Origin: Streptomyces sp. rh34
Lineage (GTDB): Bacteria > Actinomycetota > Actinomycetes > Streptomycetales > Streptomycetaceae
Reading direction: 5' to 3'
Assembly (NCBI RefSeq): GCF_002551245.1
Contig: NZ_NTGZ01000001.1
Coordinates: forward strand, 1 to 64,000
DNA length: 64,000 bases
The notes beneath the pieces are model-generated. The model worked only from the letters and a program-made list of their open reading frames with translations. It was not told where the DNA came from and did no database searches. This document shows, piece after piece, positions 1-7,789 of the stretch. The first letter of the stretch is position 1; each line of letters begins with the position of its first letter. A program made the position numbers and the translations under genes.

Positions 1-2
1 AC

Positions 3-1391
3 ACCGGGCAGACCGCCCACACCACCGGCGTCGCGGCCGTCGCCGATCCGGTGGCACACCCGGCCGACGGTGCCGCGGGCGCCCCCGCCCCGGACGCGCG
101 GCGGCAGCCGCTGCCGGCAGAGGAGCCGATGCCGGACGGCAGCAACCCCGACTCGACCCAGGGGAGGGCCTTCAGCGTGCGAACGCTGGGCCAGGGCGTG
201 CCGTTCGCCCAGCACCTCGCGCATCAGCAGAACCAGCCGCACCAGAGCCTGGGTGGGGCCGGCCGACGCCGCAAGCTCGCCGCCCCGCCGGAGGGCGACC
301 GTGCCCCCGCCGCCGGCGGCCGGCAGGCTCCGTCCCAGCAGGACCGGCCGGGCGCTCCCGCACCCGCATCCGCGCCCGGGCCGCGGCAGAACCCGACCCA
401 CGCCCGGTCCCAGGACCAGGACCAGTACCAGGGGCCGGACCAGGCGCAGCAGTCCGCTCGGCCGGGCCAGCCGGGCCAGCCGGCACAGGGCGGGCCCGGC
501 GCTGCCTACGGCGAGGGGCAACTGCTCGCGCCGCCCCTCGCGGAGGGGCGCGCGTACGCCATAGGGGCTCCCGACGAGGGGGCGGAGGGTCCCGAGCCGC
601 TCGACGGGCCCGGGGGCGCGGTCGAGGTCGCCAACCGGCCGCACCCGCACCCGGTCGACGACGAGCTGCCGCCCGAGCCGCTGGACAACCCGCGTCGGCT
701 GCTGGTCTGGCCCGCGCCCGACGTGCCGACCCAGCAGGCGCTCAGCGACCGGGGCTACCGTCCGGTGGTCGTGAACTCCCGCGAGGAGGTCGACGCCCAG
801 ATCGCCGCGTTCCCCGCCGCGCTCTTCGTCGACCCGCTGACCGGCCCCATCACCCGTACCGCGTTGCAGTCGCTGCGTCAGGCGGCCGTCGCGGCCGAGG
901 TCCCGGTGCTGGTCACCGCCGGTCTGGGGCAGGCGACCCGAGAAGCGGCGTACGGCGCCGACCCGGCCGTCCTGCTCAAGGCGCTGGCCCCGCGCGACAG
1001 CGAACAGCATCCCTCACGGGTGCTCCTGATCGAGGAGCACGAGGAGATCGCGGTGGCGCTGACGCAGACCCTGGAGCGGCGCGGGATGCAGGTGGCGCGT
1101 GCCGCGACGGACAGCGAGGCCGTCGACCTGGCGGGCCGGATGCGTCCGAACCTCGTGGTGATGGACCTGATGCAGGTACGCCGCAGGCGCGCCGGGATCA
1201 TCGACTGGCTGCGGTCCAACGGGCAACTGAACCGCACCCCGCTGGTCGTCTACACCTCGGCCGGGATGGACCACGCGGAGCTGCCGCGGCTCGCCTCGGG
1301 CGAGACCGTCCTCTTCCTGGCGGAGCGGTCGACCAGTGACGAGGTCCAGTCGCGGATCGTCGACCTGCTGGCGAAGATCGGCACCAACTGA
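3..1391 (+). CDS. C-terminal part of a large multidomain signalling protein (receiver-like domains), 5' truncated by the window
   Basis: The frame is open to the left edge, so the N-terminus is missing; 462 residues are visible. The first ~225 are a Pro/Gln/Gly/Ala-rich disordered linker. Then come two response-regulator-like folds in tandem: a degenerate one beginning at NPRRLLVWPAP, and a better one beginning at SRVLLIEEHEE with an aspartate in VVMDL at the usual phosphoacceptor position and a VVYTSAG strand. No kinase domain is visible. In Streptomyces such tails belong to very large hybrid histidine kinases, so I infer a sensor kinase C-terminus. The gene ends 11 bp before a strong terminator. 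A stand-alone regulator with a disordered N-terminus is less likely. Confidence 0.6.
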   Translation, partial: TGQTAHTTGVAAVADPVAHPADGAAGAPAPDARRQPLPAEEPMPDGSNPDSTQGRAFSVRTLGQGVPFAQHLAHQQNQPHQSLGGAGRRRKLAAPPEGDRAPAAGGRQAPSQQDRPGAPAPASAPGPRQNPTHARSQDQDQYQGPDQAQQSARPGQPGQPAQGGPGAAYGEGQLLAPPLAEGRAYAIGAPDEGAEGPEPLDGPGGAVEVANRPHPHPVDDELPPEPLDNPRRLLVWPAPDVPTQQALSDRGYRPVVVNSREEVDAQIAAFPAALFVDPLTGPITRTALQSLRQAAVAAEVPVLVTAGLGQATREAAYGADPAVLLKALAPRDSEQHPSRVLLIEEHEEIAVALTQTLERRGMQVARAATDSEAVDLAGRMRPNLVVMDLMQVRRRRAGIIDWLRSNGQLNRTPLVVYTSAGMDHAELPRLASGETVLFLAERSTSDEVQSRIVDLLAKIGTN

Positions 1392-1402
1392 CCGCACACG
1401 CG

Positions 1403-1445
1403 ACAGGGCGGGGCGGTACGGGTTTCCCGTACCGCCCCGCCCTGT
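1403..1445 (+). terminator. Strong hairpin terminator
   Basis: A 20-bp perfect inverted repeat (arms 1403-1422 and 1426-1445, loop TTT) directly follows the first gene. It closes that transcript and, being symmetric, may also stop convergent transcription. Confidence 0.85.
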
Positions 1446-1457
1446 TTCACGTGAAAC
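1444..1457. promoter_or_regulatory. parS (ParB-binding) site
   Basis: GTTTCACGTGAAAC is a perfect 14-bp palindrome identical to the parS consensus shared by Streptomyces and many other bacteria. ParB loads here and spreads during chromosome segregation at sporulation. It overlaps the last two bases of the upstream terminator and lies in a non-coding gap. parS sites cluster around oriC in Streptomyces, which agrees with the surrounding gene order. Confidence 0.85.
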
Positions 1458-1472
1458 CGGACTCCGGAGCCT

Positions 1473-1550
1473 CAGAGCCGGGTGACGTCAGAGCTGGGTA
1501 AGTGAGAGCCGGGTGACGTCAGAGCTGGGTAAGTCAGAGCCGGGTGACAT
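1473..1550. repeat. 31-bp tandem repeat at the 3' end of the acyl-CoA ligase gene
   Basis: Two full copies (1473-1503 and 1504-1534) differ at one base. A 16-bp third copy (1535-1550) is the actual end of the ligase gene on the minus strand. Each copy contains TGACGTCA and repeats the codons for the terminal Val-Thr-Arg-Leu-stop, so the gene end has been duplicated downstream of itself. Confidence 0.85.
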
Positions 1551-3186
1551 CCAGCTCGCCTTCCGCGTACTGCTTGCGGATCACCTTCTTGTCGAACTTG
1601 CCGACGCTCGTCTTCGGCACGGCGGCGATCACCGACCAGCGCTCCGGCAGCTGCCACTTGGCGATGCCCGACTCGGCGAGGAACGCCTTCAGCGCCTCGT
1701 AGTCGGTTCCGGCGGCGCCCTCCTTGAGAACGACGGTCGCCAGCGGGCGCTCGCCCCACTTCTCGTCCGGCACCGCGACGACGGCCGCCTCCGCGACATC
1801 CGGGTGGGCCATCAGCGCGTTCTCCAGCTCGACGCTGGAGATCCACTCGCCGCCCGACTTGATGACGTCCTTGGCCCGGTCGGTGAGCGTGAGATAGCCG
1901 TCGGTGCTGATCACACCGACATCGCCGGTCTTCAGCCAGCCGTCCTCGCTGAACTTGTCCTCGGGGCGCAGGTGCTCGCCGTCCGCCCCGCCGAAGTAGG
2001 CGGCGGCGATCCAGGGCCCCCGGACCTCCAGCTCACCGGCCGACTCGCCGTCCCACGGAAGGCGTTCGCCACCGGGGCCGACCAGCCGCGCCTCGACCCC
2101 GGCGGGGAAGCGGCCCTGGGTGACCCGGTACGGCCACTCCTCGTCGGTGCTCAGGCCGGCGGGCGGGTGGGCCATGGTGCCCAGCGGCGAGGTCTCCGTC
2201 ATGCCCCAGGCGTGGCAGAGCCGGACACCGAGTTTGTCGTACGCCTCCATCAGCGAGGGCGGACAGGCCGCGCCGCCGATGGTCACGTTGGCCATGGAGG
2301 TGAGGTCGCGCGGGTTGGCGGTGACCTCGGCGAGCAGGCCCTGCCAGATGGTGGGCACGGCGGCCGCGTGCGTCGGGCGCTCGCTCTCGATCATGTCGGC
2401 GAGTGGGGCGGGCTGCAGGAAGCGGTCCGGCATGAGCATGTTGACGCCGCTCATGAACGTGGCGTGCGGCAGACCCCAGGCGTTCACATGGAACTGAGGC
2501 ACGACGACGAGCGTGGTGTCCTTGTCGGTCAGCCCCATCGACTCGGTCATGTTGACCTGCATCGAGTGCAGGTAGATCGAGCGGTGCGAGTAGACGACGC
2601 CCTTGGGGTCGCCCGTGGTGCCGGAGGTGTAGCACATCGCCGCGGCCTGGCGCTCGTCCAGCTCCGGCCAGTCGTACGTGGTGGGGCGGCCCGCGATCAG
2701 TTCCTCGTACTCGTGCACGCGCGGCGTGACTCCGGCGAGGGCGGAGCGGTCGCCGGGGCCGGACACGACCACGTGCTCGACGCTCGGCAGGTGGGGCAGC
2801 AGCGGCACCAGGAGCGGCAGGAGCGAGCCGTTGACGATCACCACCTTGTCGTCCGCGTGGTTGACGATCCAGGCGAGCTGCTCGGGCGGCAGCCGGAGGT
2901 TGAGGGTGTGGAGCACGGCGCCCATGGAGGGGATGGCGAGGTAGGCCTCGACGTGGGCGGAGTTGTTCCACATGAGCGTCGCGACCCTCTGGTCGCCGTC
3001 GACGCCCAGCTCGTCGCGCAGCGCGTTGGCCAGCCGGGTGGCGCGCTCGCCGATCTCGGCGAAGGTGACACGGTGCGGCTCGGGTTCTCCGGTCCAGGTC
3101 GTGACCTGCGACTTCCCATGGATCGTCATCCCGTGGTGCAGGATGCGTGTGACAGTCAGCGGTACGTCCTGCATGGTGCTCAGCAC
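1534..3186 (-). CDS. AMP-forming long-chain acyl-CoA ligase (FadD-like)
   Basis: 550 residues of the ANL superfamily. It should activate a carboxylic acid with ATP and load it on CoA. The AMP-binding P-loop [12 protein letters not shown], the adenine motif [10 protein letters not shown], the hinge region [11 protein letters not shown] with GGEWIS, and the C-terminal catalytic lysine in SVGKFDKK are all present. I chose GTG at 3186 because GGGAGGA lies 5-6 bases before it; ATG at 3174 is the alternative, and the longer reading from 3240 lacks a ribosome site. A dyad lies ~53 bp upstream. The nearby beta-oxidation operon suggests it feeds acyl-CoA into it. Substrate is not deducible. Confidence 0.88.
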   Translation of the reverse strand: MLSTMQDVPLTVTRILHHGMTIHGKSQVTTWTGEPEPHRVTFAEIGERATRLANALRDELGVDGDQRVATLMWNNSAHVEAYLAIPSMGAVLHTLNLRLPPEQLAWIVNHADDKVVIVNGSLLPLLVPLLPHLPSVEHVVVSGPGDRSALAGVTPRVHEYEELIAGRPTTYDWPELDERQAAAMCYTSGTTGDPKGVVYSHRSIYLHSMQVNMTESMGLTDKDTTLVVVPQFHVNAWGLPHATFMSGVNMLMPDRFLQPAPLADMIESERPTHAAAVPTIWQGLLAEVTANPRDLTSMANVTIGGAACPPSLMEAYDKLGVRLCHAWGMTETSPLGTMAHPPAGLSTDEEWPYRVTQGRFPAGVEARLVGPGGERLPWDGESAGELEVRGPWIAAAYFGGADGEHLRPEDKFSEDGWLKTGDVGVISTDGYLTLTDRAKDVIKSGGEWISSVELENALMAHPDVAEAAVVAVPDEKWGERPLATVVLKEGAAGTDYEALKAFLAESGIAKWQLPERWSVIAAVPKTSVGKFDKKVIRKQYAEGELDVTRL

Positions 3187-3238
3187 GGCGTCCTCCCGGT
3201 AGGCGCTACGCGGCAGTAAGGTTCCGCTGATTCTGCGC

Positions 3239-3256
3239 ACATACCACGCGGTATGT
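3239..3256. promoter_or_regulatory. TetR-type operator candidate upstream of the acyl-CoA ligase
   Basis: An 18-bp dyad with 7-bp perfect arms (ACATACC, 4 bases, GGTATGT) lies ~53 bp upstream of the ligase start. Its size and symmetry suit a TetR-family regulator, the class that usually controls acyl-CoA ligase genes. The binding protein is not in the window. Confidence 0.5.
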
Positions 3257-3352
3257 CACTACTCGCGGGAAAATTCCTGCCGGGAGCCGTGTCCGAGGCC
3301 CTGTGGCGGAGCGTGCCGGAACGTCCGGATCACGTGTCGAGCCGTCCCGGAG

Positions 3353-3916
3353 TCAGCGGACCGGCGTCAGCTCCGGGTCCTCGCGGAGCTTGCCGAGGGC
3401 ACGGGAGACGGCGCTCTTGACCGTACCGATCGACACGCCGAGCACCTCCGCCGTCTGGGCCTCGCTCAGGTCCTCGTAATAGCGCAGGACGACCATCGCG
3501 CGCTGACGGTCCGGGAGCTTGAGCACCGCGCGCCACATCGCGTCGTGCAACGACTGCTGCTCGGCCGGGTCGGGCGCCGGAAAGGCCTCCCGCTCGGGCA
3601 GCTCCTCGCAGGCGAACTCGTCGACCTTGCGCTTGCGCCACTGCGAGGTGCGGGTGTTGAGCAGCGCCCGCCGTACGTAGCCGTCCAGCGCCCGGTGGTC
3701 CTCGATCCGCTCCCACGCGACGTACGTCTTGGCGAGCGCGGTCTGCAGCAGGTCCTCCGCGTCGCACGGGTTCGCGGTGAGCGAGCGCGCGGTACGCAGC
3801 AGGACCGGTCCACGGGCCCGTACGTACGAGGAGAACGACGCGTAGGGCGCGTGGGGGTGGCCGGCGGCGGTGGCAGAGGCCGCCCTGGAGGCGCCCGTGC
3901 AGACTGGCGTGGTCAT
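3353..3916 (-). CDS. ECF RNA polymerase sigma factor (SigE-family, group of SCO4005-like factors)
   Basis: 187 residues from ATG 3916. Region 2 spans about residues 30-95 (RARGPVLLRTARSL, then CDAEDLLQTALAKTY). Region 4 spans about 125-180 with the helix-turn-helix LPDRQRAMVVLRYYEDLSEAQTAEVLGVSIGTVKSAVSRAL. These are Sigma70_r2 and r4_2 of the small actinobacterial SigE-like family. The N-terminal ~25 residues are Ala-rich and divergent. No anti-sigma gene is adjacent, so control is unclear. An upstream in-frame ATG at 4003 would add 29 residues without similarity to the fold. Confidence 0.85.
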   Translation of the reverse strand: MTTPVCTGASRAASATAAGHPHAPYASFSSYVRARGPVLLRTARSLTANPCDAEDLLQTALAKTYVAWERIEDHRALDGYVRRALLNTRTSQWRKRKVDEFACEELPEREAFPAPDPAEQQSLHDAMWRAVLKLPDRQRAMVVLRYYEDLSEAQTAEVLGVSIGTVKSAVSRALGKLREDPELTPVR

Positions 3917-4085
3917 GTACCCAACGCTAGGAGCGAGCGCCGCCGGGGGGATCGCCCCCAGGTCCCGAAGCCTCGTCCGCCTCAGGTTGTAGGGGGTGTG
4001 CACCCTGCACCTCCTGAAGGTGGACGGGCCTCCGCCCGGCCGTAAGGGTCCACCCCCGAGAGCCCCCCGGGCCGGGCGTCACCGC

Positions 4086-5252
4086 TCAGCCGTCCGCGCC
4101 GATGACCAGGCCCGACGTCGGGACGCCCGTACCGGCCGTGACCAGCGCCCTCGCCGCCCCCGCCACCTGGTTCACCGAACTCCCCCGGATCTGCCGGACG
4201 GCCTCCGCGATGCCGTTCATCCCGTGGAGGTACGCCTCCCCCAGCTGACCCCCATGGGTGTTCAGGGGCAGGGCGTCGGCCGCGACGAACGCCCCGGCCT
4301 CGCCGGGACCGCAGAAACCGAACTCCTCCAGCTGCATCAGGACGAACGGGGTGAAGTGGTCGTAGAGGATGCCCACATCGATGTCGGCCGGGGCCAGACC
4401 GGAGCTGCGCCAGAGCTGCCGGGCGACCACGGCGGTCTCCGGCAGGCCGGTCAGCCCGTCCCGGTAGAAGCTCGTCATCTGCTCCTGCGACCGGCCCGCG
4501 CCCTGCGCCGCCGCGACGACGACGGCGGGCGGGCGGGGCAGGTCGCGGGCGCGCTCCAGGCTGGTGACGACGAGAGCCTGGCCGCCGTCCGTCTCCTGGC
4601 AGCAGTCCAGCAGCCGCAGCGGCTCCACGATCCAGCGGGAGGCGGCGTGGTCGGCGAGCGTGATCGGCTTCCCGTGGAAGTACGCGGCCGGGTTGCGTGC
4701 CGCGTGGAGTCGGTCGACCACCGCCACATGCCCGAAGACCTCCGGGTCGAGGCCGTACGCGTGCAGGTAGCGCTGGGCTGCCATCGCCACCCAGGAGGCC
4801 GGGGTGAGCAGCCCGTAGGGGAGGTTCCAGCCGAGCGCCGTGCCCTCGGCGGTCGGCTCGCGCCGCTGGACGCCGGAGCCGAAGCGGCGGCCGGAGCGCT
4901 CGTTGAAGGCCCGGTAGCAGACGACGACGTCCGCGACCCCGCTCGCCACCGCCAGGGCGGCCTGCTGCACGGTGGCGCAGGCCGCGCCGCCGCCGTAGTG
5001 GATCCGGGAGAAGAACGACAGCTCGCCGATCCCGGCCGCCTGGGCGACGGTGATCTCGGGGCTGGTGTCCATGGTGAAGGTGACGAGCCCGTCCACGTCG
5101 GCGGGGGTGAGGCCCGCGTCGTCGAGGGCGGCGCGGACGGCCTCGACGGCCAGCCGCAGCTCGCTGCGGCCGGAGTCCTTGGAGAACTCGGTGGCCCCGA
5201 TGCCGACGATCGCCGCCTTCCCGCCGAGCGAGTCGGCCCTGCGGATGCTCAT
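4086..5252 (-). CDS. Thiolase-superfamily lipid-transfer protein (Ltp2-like aldolase)
   Basis: 388 residues with the thiolase fold: AAIVGIGATEFSKDSG at the start, HYGGGAACATVQQAALAVASG in the first half and a C-terminal GGQLGEAYLHG region. It overlaps the upstream MaoC gene by 4 bp (ATGA). In Mycobacterium tuberculosis the same family (Ltp2, Rv3540c) works as a retro-aldolase that removes the last steroid side-chain piece and is stabilised by the DUF35 domain of ChsH2. All those partner types occur in this operon, so I infer the same chemistry. The substrate could equally be another branched acyl-CoA. Confidence 0.8.
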   Translation of the reverse strand: MSIRRADSLGGKAAIVGIGATEFSKDSGRSELRLAVEAVRAALDDAGLTPADVDGLVTFTMDTSPEITVAQAAGIGELSFFSRIHYGGGAACATVQQAALAVASGVADVVVCYRAFNERSGRRFGSGVQRREPTAEGTALGWNLPYGLLTPASWVAMAAQRYLHAYGLDPEVFGHVAVVDRLHAARNPAAYFHGKPITLADHAASRWIVEPLRLLDCCQETDGGQALVVTSLERARDLPRPPAVVVAAAQGAGRSQEQMTSFYRDGLTGLPETAVVARQLWRSSGLAPADIDVGILYDHFTPFVLMQLEEFGFCGPGEAGAFVAADALPLNTHGGQLGEAYLHGMNGIAEAVRQIRGSSVNQVAGAARALVTAGTGVPTSGLVIGADG

Positions 5253-5785
5253 GCTCCGGCCCTTTCGTCGCTCGGGGCCGGCAGGGTCACGGTGACCGTT
5301 GTCGGCAGGGTCACGGTGACCGTTGCGGTGACGTGGCGGCCGATGCCGTTGTCGCCGGTGACCTGAACGGTCGCCTCGGCGGGGCCTCCGTCGCGTCCTT
5401 CGTCGGGTGCCCCGGCCGGTGCTCTGGTGGCGGCTTCGCTCGCGGCTTCGGTCGCGGCTCCGGTCGCGGCTCCGGCGGCCAGCTCGGCGATGCGCCCGGT
5501 CAACCGCATGACATCGCCCGGGTAGTTGGGAGCGCCGAGGCGGATCGTGACCTTGCGGAGAACGGCGGCCGGGCCGAAGTGGTCGGTGACGTAGCGGCCG
5601 ACGAGCCCGTTGGTGGTGAGGATGTTCATGAAGATGTCGGGGGAGCCCTTCTCCCGGGCCAGTTCCGCGTCGTGGTGCACGTCCTGGTAGTCGCGCGAGG
5701 CGATGGCCCCGGCGACGATCAGGGTCCGGGTCAGCGGGATGTCCAAGGGCGGCAGCTCGTCGCCGACACGGTACGTCCGCGTCAC
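5249..5785 (-). CDS. MaoC-like hotdog enoyl-CoA hydratase subunit (ChsH1-like)
   Basis: 178 residues. The hotdog hydratase signature RDYQDVHHDAELAREKG followed by DIFMNILTTNGLVGRYVTD closely matches the ChsH1 (Rv3541c) type, which pairs with the MaoC half of ChsH2. It overlaps its neighbours on both sides by 4 bp. Residues ~100-130 are an Ala/Thr/Glu-rich insertion, and the end carries a duplicated TVTVTLP segment from a 24-bp DNA repeat, so the C-terminus is expanding by repeat slippage. The catalytic Asp-His region is intact. Confidence 0.8.
   Translation of the reverse strand: MTRTYRVGDELPPLDIPLTRTLIVAGAIASRDYQDVHHDAELAREKGSPDIFMNILTTNGLVGRYVTDHFGPAAVLRKVTIRLGAPNYPGDVMRLTGRIAELAAGAATGAATEAASEAATRAPAGAPDEGRDGGPAEATVQVTGDNGIGRHVTATVTVTLPTTVTVTLPAPSDERAGA
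5279..5325. repeat. 24-bp tandem duplication inside the ChsH1-like gene
   Basis: Two copies of a 24-bp unit (5279-5302 and 5303-5325), in frame, encode the doubled Thr-Val-Thr-Val-Thr-Leu-Pro near the C-terminus. Each copy contains the palindrome GGTCACGGTGACC. Confidence 0.85.
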
Positions 5786-6825
5786 GACGCGTCCTCCCTA
5801 CGGCTGTCCGCGAGCAACAGGCCCAGCTCCTCCAGGACTTCGCTGCCGCAGCCGAGATACGCGTCGAGCTGACGGCCCCAGAGGAAGTGCCGGTGGACCG
5901 GGTGGTCGAGGTCGGCCCCGGTGCCGCCGTGCAGGTGCTGCCCGGCGTGGACGACCCGTTTGCCCGCCTCCGAGGCCCACCAGGCGGCGGTCAGCGCCTG
6001 TGCTCCGCACTCCCTCCGTTCGTCGTGCCGCCAGGCCGCCTCGTACGCGGTGACCCGGATCGCCTCGGTGTCCATGTGGGCGTCGGCGGCGCGGAGCAGG
6101 ACGCCCTGGTTGGTGGAGAGCGGACGCCCGAACTGTTCGCGGGTGACGGTGTGGTGGACCGCGCGGGCGAGCGAGCCCGCGCACACCCCGGCCTGGAGCC
6201 CGGCGAAGGCGGTACGGGCCGTGGCGAGGACGGCCGCGTACGCCTCCGGCCCGTCGCCGAGCCGCTCTCCGCGCGCCCCGTCGAGCACGAGCCGCCCCGC
6301 CGACCAGGGCGCGGTCGTCTCCACCGGCGTGACGGCCACGCCCGGCGCGCCCGCCTCGACGATCCACAGGGCCCGGTCGGCGTCCGCCACCAGCACGTGG
6401 GTGGCGTCGCGCAGCCAGGGCGCCCAGGGCGCGGCCCCGTACAGCGCACCGCCCGACGTGTGTACACCGCCCCGCGCCGGGAAGACGCCCGTCGCCACCG
6501 CCGTACCGTCGCGCAGGCCGGGAAGCAGGCGCTCGCGCTGCTCGGCCGTCCCGTGCTCGGCGACCGCGAGCAGCCCGTACACACAGGTGGCCGCGAACGG
6601 GACCTGGGCGGTCGTCCGGCCCTGTTCCTCCAGGAGGAGGACGAGGCCGAGCAGCCCGATGTCCTCGACCGCGCCGGGCAGTCCCGCCGCGCACAGCTCC
6701 TTCCACAGCTCCGCGTCCGTGCCCGTGCCGGCCGCCGCCAGCCGCTCGTGCGTGGACAGGTCGCCGAAGATCCGCGCCGCCAGACCCTGTGCGGCGGACT
6801 GCCCCTCGCTCGGGGTGAAGTCCAT
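5782..6825 (-). CDS. Acyl-CoA dehydrogenase, FadE28/ChsE1-like subunit
   Basis: 347 residues from ATG 6825, one base after the upstream stop. Short acyl-CoA dehydrogenase fold: helical N-terminus, central beta domain (VAVTPVETTAPWSAGRLVLDG) and C-terminal helices (REQFGRPLSTNQGV, HAGQHLHGGTGAD). The size and the degenerate middle domain fit the partner subunit of the alpha2beta2 dehydrogenases of steroid side-chain degradation, where FAD sits between the two chains. Here the gene lies between the two hydratase genes, unlike in M. tuberculosis, where the two dehydrogenases are adjacent. Confidence 0.8.
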   Translation of the reverse strand: MDFTPSEGQSAAQGLAARIFGDLSTHERLAAAGTGTDAELWKELCAAGLPGAVEDIGLLGLVLLLEEQGRTTAQVPFAATCVYGLLAVAEHGTAEQRERLLPGLRDGTAVATGVFPARGGVHTSGGALYGAAPWAPWLRDATHVLVADADRALWIVEAGAPGVAVTPVETTAPWSAGRLVLDGARGERLGDGPEAYAAVLATARTAFAGLQAGVCAGSLARAVHHTVTREQFGRPLSTNQGVLLRAADAHMDTEAIRVTAYEAAWRHDERRECGAQALTAAWWASEAGKRVVHAGQHLHGGTGADLDHPVHRHFLWGRQLDAYLGCGSEVLEELGLLLADSRREDAS

Positions 6826-6826
6826 C

Positions 6827-7789
6827 TCAACCGCCTTCGCTCGCCCGGAAGACCGGCAGTTCCAGGTCGGGGTCCGTGACGAGGAACTCCAGCTGTACGG
6901 GCATGCCGACGCGGACCTTGTCGTACGGCACACCGATCACGTTGCTGACGATGCGGACGCCCTCGGCCAGCTCGATCAGCGCGACGGCGTACGGACCGCC
7001 CTCACCGGACGGGCTGAAGGCGGGGAACGGCGGATGGTGCATCACGACATGGCTGAAGACCGTGCCCTGACCGCACGCCTCGACCGTGTCCCACTCCGCG
7101 CCGCCGCAGGTATTGCAGCCGGGCAGCCAGGGGAGGCGCAGGGTCGCGCAGTCGGTGCAGCGCTGGATGAGGAGCCGGTGGTCGGCGACTCCGGCCCAGA
7201 AATCGGCGTTGTCGCGATTGATCACGGGCCGGGGCCGCAGGGTGGGGCCAACGGGCTGTCTCCGTTGTGCGGGGCGGTATTTGAGGATACGGAAGCGGTG
7301 CGTTCCGGCGGGTTCGCCGTCGGCGCGGACGTCCGTGCGGGTGGTGACGAAGTAGCCGGTGCCGAGTTTGGTCGTCTTGCGCCGGGAGACGGACTCGATG
7401 ACCGTGTCGAAGGTGATCCGGTCCCCGGGGCGCAGCGGCCGCGGATACTCCTGCTCGCAGTCGGTCGCGACGACGGAGGTGTAGCCGCCGCCGTCGAGCA
7501 GGGCGAACATCTCGTCGTACGCCGCGGAGCGCCCCGTACCGTCCGTGTGCCCGGAGAGCCCGCCCATCGTCCACGCCTGGAGCATCGTGGGCGGGGCGAC
7601 GGCGTCCGGGCCCCGGTAGGCGGCCGAGGTGTCGCCCATCGCCTCGCACCAGTGCCGGATCATGGGCTCGTTGACCGGGTCCTTGCCCCTGCCCCCGGTG
7701 GCGGCGGCGCGGCCCTCGTAGGCGGCGATCCGCTCGTACAGCTGATCACGGGCCTCGGGCTCCCGTGCCTCATGCTCCCGCTCGCTCAT
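6827..7789 (-). CDS. MaoC-DUF35 fusion (ChsH2-like hydratase and Ltp2-binding protein)
   Basis: 320 residues from ATG 7789, overlapping the upstream stop by 4 bp. The N-terminal half (~1-180) is a MaoC/FAS1-type hotdog hydratase domain. The C-terminal half is a DUF35 OB-fold protein with a rubredoxin-like zinc site, CTDCATLRLPW then CNTCGG. This exact fusion is that of mycobacterial ChsH2 (Rv3542c, 311 residues): its hotdog half pairs with ChsH1 and its DUF35 half holds the Ltp2 aldolase. Both partners are encoded immediately downstream. A longer start at 8134 overlaps the previous gene in another frame and is rejected. Confidence 0.83.
   Translation of the reverse strand: MSEREHEAREPEARDQLYERIAAYEGRAAATGGRGKDPVNEPMIRHWCEAMGDTSAAYRGPDAVAPPTMLQAWTMGGLSGHTDGTGRSAAYDEMFALLDGGGYTSVVATDCEQEYPRPLRPGDRITFDTVIESVSRRKTTKLGTGYFVTTRTDVRADGEPAGTHRFRILKYRPAQRRQPVGPTLRPRPVINRDNADFWAGVADHRLLIQRCTDCATLRLPWLPGCNTCGGAEWDTVEACGQGTVFSHVVMHHPPFPAFSPSGEGGPYAVALIELAEGVRIVSNVIGVPYDKVRVGMPVQLEFLVTDPDLELPVFRASEGG

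Noticed and set aside
1513-3219. 568-codon plus-strand open frame opposite the acyl-CoA ligase
   Set aside because: It mirrors the minus-strand gene that carries all ANL motifs. Its composition (Arg/Gly/His/Val-rich, no motif) is that of an antisense frame in GC-rich DNA.
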